This document shows positions 44,601-54,529 of a stretch of 64,000 bases of DNA, piece by piece. Origin of the DNA: Aporrectodea caliginosa (lineage: Eukaryota > Annelida > Clitellata > Crassiclitellata > Lumbricidae); the NCBI GenBank assembly GCA_020284085.1, contig JACEVL010000943.1, positions 97,501-161,500 of the forward strand, written 5' to 3'. Every line of letters begins with the position of its first letter. Position 1 is the first letter of the stretch. The translations under genes were made by a program, and so were the position numbers. Below the pieces are notes generated by a model. It was not told where the DNA came from, did not search any database, and was given only the letters and a program-made list of their open reading frames with translations.

Positions 44601-46115
44601 AATGTAGGCTATATCTAATCTAATGACTTCTATATCGCCTTCATAACGATGCATAAGGCAGCAATCGATGGTCGCTTTCAGTGAGATCGTAGGACTCAAG
44701 AATCCGTATGTATATGCATGTATTTACATATGAGAGTTTAAATCGACAACGACTCGCATATTCTACGTAGCTTATTTCCCCCCACGTTTCACTTGTGAAC
44801 CAGACCGCATAACTTTAAACTCCCGGTTAAAGATGATACTAAATATATATCCCAAGGATTCTCTATGCAGACGACACTGTCATTTCTATTTCACCTTCTT
44901 TCATCCTTATTGATACAGTTTGTAACTGATTGCGGTTTGTCATTCAGAACTGCTAAACGAATATAATATATATATATACCTACATTACACACACGCCTCA
45001 TATTATATATAGCCTATACTCGGTGATCCCGTCCTAAACAAAACAAGAACCGGAACGCCGACTTCAGGCGCCATGCTGATCTAGAAATTTTTACCGGAAC
45101 GTCACCGGTCGTTAAAAATAGAACCGGAACGCCGTTCTGGTGCGTTCCGGTCCCAACCGATCCCAGTACATACTTAATTATATAGACATAGATACATAAA
45201 CCGTCGACAATAGTACATGCATACATATATACATACATAGGCCTATAAAAGAACACAAGTGGATGAAAATATTACGAGTGTTAGACGACAAGTGTCAAGT
45301 GCCGCCAACAGTTTCTTTACAGTAGTTTGAGGTTCTGCTCTGTGTAGTCAGAATGAAGAAGGACTAACACAGTCGAGGAGTAAATCAGGTCAAGCATTAG
45401 ACCTATGACCTATAAGGTATGCAAAAAGACCACAGATCTAGCTTATATCCGGTTGCCAGTTGAACATACTAGAATTATCAGACGACGCAGTTTATAGGTT
45501 TATACGTGTCAAAGACATGTAGCATTGTCGCAGGTATGCCACCTGCATTATGTGGAGTTAGACCTGTCTTCGTTATCAATTTCTTCTCAATTTGTTCTCT
45601 CTCGCATATACTGTACATATTTTCTCTTACTCGCTACGTTTAGACATGTCTCCCTGATTCTGCTTGTTTTTTCACTCTGTTCCTGTTTTTTCACTCTGTT
45701 CCTAACGCATTTTTTTATGTCCTTGTGTCGTATTCAGTCTACGACTTATATGTACGCTTGTATTTGATTGATGCTTCCATAATATTGCCAATAAACAATG
45801 ATCTGTTGATAATTGAAATCGTTGTCTGTTGGAAGACAATGCTTACTGTTAATGTTACGTAGAACCTTTTCTTCTTGATTTCAGCCTGATTTTGGTGCAC
45901 CATCGATTGATGCTTTGAGCATTAGACAAAGGCGCCACAGAAGTTGTTAAATTAGAAACTAATTAAAATTCAGCAATTAACACGCTGTCTTCAATTACTG
46001 GAGTCTGCACTTAGTGATCTTATCCAACCACAATGACAAAGATATTAAATGTGTCCTCTGCTGTTGATTTCTTGATCTCAAGGGCGCGGTAGCGGTTCAG
46101 AAAAGAACAATTATA
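41640..46115. other. No gene recognised
   Basis: Mostly unremarkable. It contains a GACAGA-type repeat (42375-42418), a CCCT/CCTC run (42952-42976), a CACTCACT-type patch (44070-44185) and an AT-rich LINE-tail-like motif near 44620. Short open frames lack splice context or homology. Confidence 0.35.
45040..45165. repeat. CCGGAACG-rich inverted repeats
   Basis: ACCGGAACG or its complement occurs four times in 120 bp. The last pair, ACCGGAACGC and GCGTTCCGGT, is a perfect 10-bp-arm hairpin. Could be the core of a small inverted-repeat element. Confidence 0.7.
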
Positions 46116-46136
46116 GGCCCGGAGCATTAGTCAAAA

Positions 46137-47085
46137 GGTGGAAATAGCTCATAACAAGCTGAATTTTTCAGGATAGGTCCAGGAATATGAGTAGAATAGC
46201 ATATTAAAAGTCCTCAAAAATCCCCTTGGAGCTCCTTGAGAAATTCAAGATGGCGTCCAAAATGGCCGTCATTTTCCATCAACATTAGTTACTTGGTGGA
46301 AATAGCTCACACAAAGCTGAATTTTTCAGAATAGGTGCAGGAATAGGTGTAGAATGACATAATAAAAGCCCTTGAAAATCTTCTTGCAGCTCTTTCAAAA
46401 ATCCAAGATGGCGTCCAAAATGGCCGTCATTTTTCATTATAATCATTACTTAAATTGGGGAAATAGCTCATAAGAAGCTCAATTGTTTAGGATAGGTGCG
46501 GGAATATGTGTACAATAACATACTAAAAGTCCTCGAAAATCCCCCTGAAGTTCTTTTAGAAATCCAAGATGGCGTCCAACATGGCCGTCATCTTCCATTA
46601 GCTTTATAATCATTATTAAATGGTGGAAATAGCTCATAATAAACTGACATTTTTAGGATAGGTGCAGAAATATGTGTAGAATAACATACTAAAAGTCCTC
46701 AAAAATCCTCCTGGAGCTCTTTCAAAAATCCAAGATGGCGTCCAAAATGGCCGTCATTTTCCATTATAATCATTAGTTAAATGGTGGAAATAGCTCTTAG
46801 AAAGCTGAATTTTTCAGGATACGTGCAGGAATATTTGTAGAATAACATACTAAAAGTCCTCGAAAATCCTCCTGGAGCTCTTTCACAAATCCAAGATGGC
46901 GTCCAAAATGGCCGTCATTTTCCTTTATAATCATTAGTTAAATGGTGGAAATAGCTCTTAAAAACCTGAATTTTTCAAGATAGCTGCAGGACTATGAGTA
47001 GAATAACATACTAAAATTCGTCAAAAATCTCTCTGGAACTCGTTTTAGAAATCCAAGATGGCGTCCAAAATGGCCAACAGTTTTT
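46137..47085 (+). repeat. Left array: six 160-bp units with AAGATGGCGTCC boxes
   Basis: Units start at 46137, 46295, 46457, 46622, 46783 and 46944 (spacings 158, 162, 165, 161, 161). Each contains an AATAGCTC start, TTTTTCAGGATAGGTGCAGG, AACATACTAAAAGTCCTC, and the box AAGATGGCGTCCAAAATGG near its end. Units three and four differ in small ways that recur in the right array. Confidence 0.95.
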
Positions 47086-47209
47086 AGTATTATCATTATC
47101 TTGCAACCTTAGAAGTTAGAATCGCAATGATAGTATAGTGTCTTAGTGGAGTGGTTTCATGAAAGTAGCCACACCGAGTGGCCTATACGAGAAAACAAGA
47201 ATAGAAACG

Positions 47210-48406
47210 TTGCCCTTCATCAATCTGGATCCCTCCAATCCAAAGACTAGGCGAGTAGGCACTATTTATAGGTCATTATGTTTTGCAGCGAAACGATGTG
47301 AAAGCGTGGCTTGAGAATATATCGAGTCACATTTGACCATTTGGCCTCTATACATGAAGGCTGCAGAGGTTGTAGCTTCTTCACAAGATCTGCAGAAAGT
47401 AATATTCCGTCTAGGAGGATTTCATCTCCTGTTGTCTTTCCTTGGTGGCATAGGCAACAAAATGACAGGTAGCTGGCTACCAGAGTTTTGTGAGACGGTA
47501 TATGCCAAAGGATCCGTTATACATACGCAATCTCGCCATGACTTTTCTTGTGCTCTTCGTGCTCACATTGTTACTTTATCAGCCCTCATTGGGGTTTGTT
47601 GGGTTCACGTGGCACCTTGGATAGCACAGAAAAGTCACTGAACAGTTCTTGATGCGGGTGCTGAAAACACCAGGAGAAATGACGCATGGTCGGGGAATCA
47701 GAGACAAAGTGGGTCCTCGCTGTTTTCCTATCAGTGATGCACTGGAGCAGTTCAAAGGCGTGCACTCTGGTCCATCAGAGCAACATAAGGACATGCAGCA
47801 AAGCACACAATTAAGAGATAATACGGATCGTTGCTTTCGACATCGTGCACAAGAAACGGGACTTTGACTTGCTAGATACATTCACAAACAATAGAAGCAC
47901 CCATAAAGAGGTGAACAGAGCTGTGGAAACCTTTATTCTTAAGCTCTAGGGGTAAAAAATTGTGTATCACTTGATGAATACCGCCACATAGCATACTAAC
48001 AGGCAATCGGTCACAGTTCCCTCAGTTCATCATTTCAGCTAGCAAGTCCATCTCCAACTAGTGCTGCATCAAAGCAACATTCCTTCCGCACTTATATGAT
48101 TCAGTCGCAAATAGAACGGAAGGAAGCATCCATGCCACAGGTCCAGAACAAGCACAAAGAAGCGAAGGCGACGTAGGAGCTTCTGATATCCCGACTCCAA
48201 GACCACGCATTGGCAGTCGAGAATGGGATCTAACAGAGTCGACCCAAAAACCGCACATCCTGACACTGCTCAACATGGTATCATGTGGGTGCAAAGCTTA
48301 TGGCTTTAGCAACATGACACGTAGTTGCAAGAAACTTGGATTCTTTTGCAACTCGATCTGCTATCAATGCAGTGGTCAAACATGCAACAACACTCCACCG
48401 ATATAA
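47210..48406 (+). pseudogene. Broken gene of a widespread uncharacterised, CXC-like protein family
   Basis: Segments in different frames: LPFINLDPSNPKTRR (from 47210), then WPLYMKAAEVVASS and VIFRLGGFHLLLSFLGGIGN (47333-47641), TPGEMTHGRG and EQHKDMQQSTQLRDN (47649-47867), TSAASKQHSFRTYM (48060s), and a cysteine-rich end C-G-C ... C-K-K ... C-N-S-I-C-Y-Q-C ... C-N-N-T stopping at 48404-48406. From memory these match, in this order, a large uncharacterised protein common in coral, mollusc and arthropod genomes that ends in a CXC-like metal-binding motif. The middle of the family's usual length is missing and several frame breaks and stops occur, so it is inactive. Its place between inverted arms suggests it is the cargo or the transposition protein. 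Confidence 0.7.
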
Positions 48407-48614
48407 TAACATGTCAGCAATGATCAGATTAACAATGACATGCCACAGAACTAGGCCTACTAATGTGAACAAATGTTTCATTTATATTTCCATTTGTCAT
48501 CTTCATTCTGGCTACTTTGAGTTTTAGAGACTCGTGTTCATTATGACTTAAAACATATGTTTAGATACTTCCATTTGCGATTCTAACTTCTAATGTTGCA
48601 GGATAATGATAATA

Positions 48615-49385
48615 CTGAAAAATGTTGGCCATTTTGGACGCCATCTTGGATTTCTATAAAGCGTTCCTGAGATATTTTCGAGGACTTTCAGTATGTTATT
48701 TCACTCATAGTCCTGCACCTATCCTGAAAATTTCAGCATTTTATGAGCTATTTCCACCATTTAACTAATGATTATAATGGAAAATGACGGCCATTTTGGA
48801 CGCCATCTTGGATTTTTGAAAGAGCTCCAGGAGGAATTTTGAGGACTTTTAGTATGTTGTTCTACACATATTTCTGCACCTATCCTAAAATTTTTAGTTT
48901 ATTATGAGCTATTTCCACCATTTAATAATGATTATAAAGCTAATGGAAGATGACGGCCATGTTGGACGCCATCTTGGATTTCTAAAAGAACTTCAGGGGG
49001 ATTTTCGAGGACTTTTAGTATGTTATTGTACACATATTCCTGCACCTATCCTAAACAATTGAGCTTCTTATGAGCTATTTCCCCAATTTAACTAATGATT
49101 ATAATGAAAAATGACGGCCATTTTGGACGCCATCTTGGATTTTTGAAAGAGCTGCAAGAAGATTTTCAAGGGCTTTTATTATGTTATTCTACACCTATTC
49201 CTGCACCTATTCTGAAAAATTCAGCTTTGTGTGAGCTATTTCCACCAAGTAACTAATGCTGATGGAAAATGATGGCCATTTTGGACGCCATCTTGAATTT
49301 CTCAAGGAGCTCCAATAATATGCTATTCTACTCATATTCCTGGACCTATCCTGAAAAATTCAGCTTGTTATGAGCTATTTCCACC
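48615..49385 (-). repeat. Right array: five inverted units
   Basis: On the plus strand the unit ends fall at 48758, 48919, 49084, 49246 and 49385 (spacings 161, 165, 162, 139). The 165-bp unit carries the CCATGTTGG variant found in the 165-bp unit of the left arm. The outermost unit has lost about 19 bp relative to its partner. One unit of the left arm has no partner. Confidence 0.95.
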
Positions 49386-49419
49386 TTTCAACACATTTTG
49401 ATCTAATGCTCTTGGACTA

Positions 49420-52230
49420 TTAACCAGGAGGTTAAAATAAGCCGTAGATCGTTTAATTTATCTTCTTTGTGTATGTGCGTCACACATGAAATGTGACCGT
49501 GTCTGAGAAAATCCCAGAAAGTCGAAAAATCAGAACTGGGTTTGAAACTGCTCTGGGTTAGGCTAAAACTTCTGCATAATCGCGTGTAAACCACCCACAT
49601 GTTTCTATCACAAAATAATAGTAAAAAAGTTACATTTTTTAAAGTTGCAGGTCTCTGTTAACTCGAGTTAACGTTTACGATAACTATATGATCTGACATA
49701 ATTCGCTGAGTCCAAAGGGGTTGTGAACGTTTATGAATATAAAGATCCGAAGCGTATTCATGCGCTTGTTAAGGCTATAATCATTTAAATCAAGGCCTAT
49801 TAATATTTATGAAACTGGTTAAGATGATCAATTCATAGCGTCACAGTTTGCATAATGAACGATCTGCAGACTTCATTTTAGGGCACCAAGAGGACATGTT
49901 AAATAAATTTTGTTGCAGAGCATCATAAATAAACTGAGAAAAAACTTAGCGAAACTCTACATAGGAACCATTCTGTCCGATTATGATTTCATTGTGCTAC
50001 GTCAGCAGCGCCTTTTATGAGTCTCTCTTGAAGTAGCTAGATACATTTTCAGTTGCAATTACAATACGGTCTTACAATTTGGTATCTAACACAACAAGCA
50101 ATGAATGCAAATTCATTTTGACCGATTTTATGTCAACTTGTCTTCTTTTCTCGTTTATCGCAAATGACCTTTTCCGACTTAGTCAGGGTTTTCTTAGGCA
50201 CGATGACATAACAGGCGATTAATATATATTCCGCTTCTACTTATGGTTGGCCTATTACTGGACACTAATATTCATTTTCCCCGCTGGGAAATCGCAGCCA
50301 GAGGTAATAAATTATTGTTCTGTTTGTCGTCTGATCTTATGCATCGTAATGCAAACAGTTGCTCTGCTGGTCATCATCTGATACAAGCGCAGAATAAATG
50401 ATGTTCCTCTGCCATAAGCGGATATTCCACGCACACACAAATTATTTGGAAGATTTAAAAACTTAGTTGCCTCAGAGAAGCAATTTCTTAAAGGTGTAGT
50501 TAGTTACTTTTGATTAACGACAGCGTACGACTGCAAAAGCTGCTGACCTTACTTACCTTAATCTAATCAACCGCTTAGTCAACACTGATAAGTTACGTTT
50601 AAAATTCTAATGTTGAAAAGCTGGCGAGAGCAGTGAATTTGCAAGTTATTCCCGAAGAAAGCATAGTTTAAATGAGAGAGAGGGAGAAATGAAGGGAAGG
50701 AGGTCAGGAGGGGAAGGAAGGAAGGAGAAAAGGAGGAAAGGAGTGAAGGAGGCCAATTTATTCCTTGGTCGCAGTGGAGTGGACTGCACGCGAGTCCAGT
50801 ATGGTACTTAACTGTGACAGACAGCGCGGTCTGTGTTGGGGGATAGTCTTTATACGGTGTGAAGTGGTTGTGCTAAGGAGGTACCTAAAGATCAGAAGGC
50901 TAATTGAAACGAACAGGAAGCTAATCAGTTTACAAGTTAGGTTTAAGCAATTTGTACCATGCGATTTAGAGAATTACGGAGGCGTTGAAGCGGTTGATTT
51001 TGAGATCTGAGTTAGCCACAATTGTGTAGGAGTAACTAAGACAGAAAGAGAGCAGGGTATGGTTTCAGATATATATAGGCTTTTTGGAAAGAGTCAACCT
51101 GATGTGACGCACAGCACTCAAATTAACGAAGAACTGCACAAGTAACTGACCACTGTAACAGTTACTCTTAGTATTTAACACTATTTCATAACGGGTGGCT
51201 GTATCATATATATTAACAGAATGTTGCTAATCACCTGCTTATGGAAACAACGACAATGAATAGATATACCAAAATAATTGGTTCTGCGTAGATGTTTAGC
51301 ATTAAATTAAGCTTCTAAGCTTTTATGCATCGGATTCATCCGTCGGATTTCAACCTCGCTTTCCAAGGGTTATTCCTTTTTTGTTTGCGATTTTACTCGG
51401 AACCACTTTCCACTGATCATGATAACGGCGCGATAGCAGTCACTAGATTAAGTTGGATTCGTGAAGCCTAAAAGCCTTCATAAGCAATATCAAAACAAAG
51501 CTGACAGAGCGAAACTAATCCTCGCGTAAATGTCTTCGGCGACGAGTGTTTTCTTGGGCAGCCTTTAAGTGAACTTGGAATCGAGTGTATCTCTGACAAT
51601 TAAATCTATCCAATGCATTTCCACTCCAGACTGCGGCTTAAATCTTAGAATACCTTAACTGACTGCCAACTGCGTTCTATTGTAAACTGCCAAAGGGGAC
51701 GCTTTCATGCTAGATTGGCCGTATACAATGTTATGGGACGTGATATAATGTAACCCCATTGTATGGGTTTATGTTAAATAGCGTCCCGTAACATTGCGTC
51801 ACGTAGCTTCTTCATCTGGAAGAGTAGAATTGCAAAGGAGGATCTGCAGGCATTCTTTGGTTGGTACAGGAACACGCTTCAGCTGGACGCCAACCATAAC
51901 TCCTCGCTGTTGCCTTTGTTACGAAACACGGCCCAGACATTGACATTGTATCTCTTGAATAGAGACATAGTTTCGACACAACGCATAGTGATAGGCGCTG
52001 TGGAATAGCCAGGAAAGGGTAGAATCTATGGTCGGAGGATGAATGCGGCCACATCAGTTCACGTCGCATTGATGATAAAAGCTGGGAGTTACAAATACAA
52101 ATACACAACGCCAATCATCGTCGATATGACGGCGTCGCTAAATAAACGTTATAATCGAATACAAATACTTGTTTTCCAAAGAACCAGCTTTATGAAACTA
52201 GCAATTGTGATTACAATTAATTTTGTTTAG
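49420..52230. other. No gene recognised
   Basis: Only a purine-rich GGAAGG/GAGG patch at 50670-50750 stands out. No coding region can be supported. Confidence 0.35.
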
Positions 52231-52234
52231 CCAT

Positions 52235-52440
52235 CACTTCAAGAGAAGCTCATCAGAGGTGCTTCCGATCTGATTCAGACCTGCTCATTTTTCTCTAAAT
52301 TGATCGGATGAGATCCTTTACCACTGCTGCACGTTTGAATGGATGCCACGCCTTTAAAGGTCTCCGTGCTGGACCGAGATCCAAATCTCTTAAATAAGTC
52401 CTAATCGGAATGCGAACCAGCGTTCTTAAGGAAAGATACG
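52235..52440 (-). mobile_element. tRNA-type SINE relic with LINE-like tail motif
   Basis: The minus strand from about 52430 reads AACGCTGGTTCGCATTCCGA, whose GGTTCGCATTCC is one base from the B box. The body matches the relic at 28835-29045 (GATGAGATCC ... GTTTGAATGGATGCC on the plus strand). Confidence 0.55.
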
Positions 52441-53386
52441 CATCGAATAATATTATAACTGGATCTTTGACGAAAAACCTTGGCATAACACTGATCAGCC
52501 GACCACAAAAATGTAGAAGATTAGTGTATAAAATATGTAAACCTGCATAAATGGCATTACTATAGAGTAAAATAATGCTGCGTATAAATGCATGCGACGG
52601 GGTTGTGGCCACTTGAGCTGTAGGCCTATTGTGAGAATCTGGCAATAAAGCAGCGAGTAGGTCAATTCCTGGTCCAAGGTCGCACACAATTCACGCAGTG
52701 GTGAATGAGACTTAGAGAAGCAATTCTGCAGACAATCGATTTTGGAGCTCTGCCACCAATCCAGATGAACTGGATTTTTGCCGGGATGGAGATTGGCATT
52801 CTGTGTAAAATAATGGCTTCAGTCCATACTAGCCAATTGCGCCTTCTCGTTGGCCGTTTCCATACTAATGCATATTCACGAGTAGGCCTAATGACTGCTA
52901 CTGCTCTAATAATAACCAGCGGCTCTAGACTGTAGCCTTATTCAGTTAACGTGTGTATGTGTGTAGTACACAAATACAAGATAGTACAGAAACTTTGAAG
53001 ATACTATATACTGTAAAGTTAGATTACTGTTCTGTTGTCGACTTTATTTTGTTCTCATAATATCGTTTCTTTACCGCAATTATTTTAAACTTTTTATGTC
53101 AAGTGCCGAGCTTTTGCTTGCGTTAATAAAGAACACACTTACTTGCTTACTGACCTGCAATATTTTATTAACCTTTGTCCTAAATAAGATACAGCGCTGT
53201 TTTTCACTCTTGACCTATTAACAGTTAACTGATGCGTGTATGCTGTGCAGTTTTCAGTTTACGAAATAAAATAAACCTATAATCCTGGAAGGTAGGCCCT
53301 ATTAATAACGACATTTTTGGATTCCATTTTCATGCGTTTATAGATCTATTTCCAAAGAACACACCTGTAATTTCAGTTAATGCCAG

Positions 53387-54521
53387 CATAGGCGCCGACT
53401 CCACAGGGGCAACAGGGACTTTCGCCCCAGTACTCACCAAAGTACTGGGTCGAGAGTATATAGTTTCGCCCCAGTACATTTTTGGCCATTCAAATTTTCG
53501 GAAATTCGAAATGCTTAATAAACCTTACTTTATGTGTGTGTCTGTAACTGCTATAACATTTGATTCGTTAGTGAAAGTGAAAGTAGTTAGTACTAGTTAG
53601 TCATTCGTTCATATGGAATATTTATATAGCGCCACTTCAGAAAACTACTCAGAAGTGCTCCCAACTACAACATGCCTAAAAGAACAGTCTTAAGGCGAGA
53701 ACAGAACAGAAAAGAGAAGGTTCTGCTAAAGAGGAGAAGCTCCAGAGAGACGCCATTCTAGGTCGAGTGGCCCACCAACGAGAAAGCGCGATTCTGCCTA
53801 GTGGAGGTACAGGCAAAAGGGACAAGGAGACTCCGTTCAGATTTATGCGTAGGGATGGAGAGAGAGCCCGTATAGCACTAAGGAGAGTGTACCAGAGCTC
53901 GCGAAGATAGGCAGGAGCGAGGCCTAGTAAGTAGCGCCAGACTATAGGGTGGATGTGTCCTATACGCAATCCGCTGCTCAGAGGGAACCCCGTGGTGAAC
54001 GTCGTGCATGTATCTAGAGACAGTGTCATGGCCAAATTTGGGTATATGGCCGATAAGGCGGGCAGCAGAGTGCAAGATCCGATCCAAGCATTCCTGTCGA
54101 CCAGCATGGAGGCTAGCGTAGAGCAAGCAACAGTAGTCAAGTCTAGTTGTGACGAAGGTATGGATATGGGTGGAAGGTAGCAGAAGCAGTGAGTGAGCGA
54201 GCATAGTGCGGAGCTGGCGCAATTGGTAGAAGCAATCACGGGTAAAGAGTTAGTTGTTGCATGTAGGTTACAGCAAACTGAATGTTTTTGTATGTAATAT
54301 TCGTGGTGGTTGTGTGCTTGTCTTTATGATTGAGCAAAGAAGAAGCACTGTTGCATAGTAGGCCTATTGCAGTTAGTCTCTTGCCAGTTGAAAGGGCTTG
54401 AGAAAAGAGGGACTCGGGGAGAGGGAAGACAAGGCTGGATACGCGATGGGATCATCCGATCACGGGATCATGGGAATGAAATTTTTGCCCCAGTACCTTT
54501 TACTAAAAGTCGGCGCCTCTG
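53387..54521. mobile_element. hAT-like element, 1135 bp, containing a LINE fragment
   Basis: Starts CATAGGCGCCGACTCC and ends AGTCGGCGCCTCTG, flanked by the exact 8-bp duplication AATGCCAG (53379-53386 and 54522-54529). Inside each end is a GCCCCAGTAC motif. The interior is mostly a LINE 3' fragment, so the hAT predates or captured that LINE. No transposase is visible. Confidence 0.88.
53611..54250 (-). mobile_element. LINE 3' fragment nested in the hAT-like element
   Basis: The minus strand reads TRLDYCCLLYASL, then CLDRILHSAARLIGHIPKFG, then in another frame YLLGLAPAYL, the C-terminal conserved segment of CR1/L2-like reverse transcriptases (L-D-Y-C-N, N-A-A-A-R-L). Its 3' end at 53611-53640 has GTGGCGCTATATAAATATTC. 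Confidence 0.85.
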
Positions 54522-54529
54522 AATGCCAG

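Larger units (their letters stand above)
46122..49411. mobile_element. Foldback-like element with arrayed inverted arms and an inner gene relic
   Basis: The outer ends are GAGCATTAG (46122) and its complement CTAATGCTC (ending 49411). The left arm (46122-47125) holds six units of about 160 bp starting GGTGGAAATAGCTC. The right arm (48578-49411) holds five units in inverse orientation. Unit-specific variants pair in order from the outside in, so the arms descend from one array. The middle 1.45 kb carries a broken protein-coding region. The layout matches foldback-type DNA transposons. No target duplication is evident. Confidence 0.85.

Noticed and set aside
47579..47881. 100-residue minus-strand open frame inside the foldback-like element
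   Set aside because: It is the shadow of the plus-strand protein relic, whose motifs are recognisable.
53953..54180. Plus-strand open frame inside the hAT-like element
   Set aside because: It is antisense to the LINE C-terminal fragment on the minus strand.
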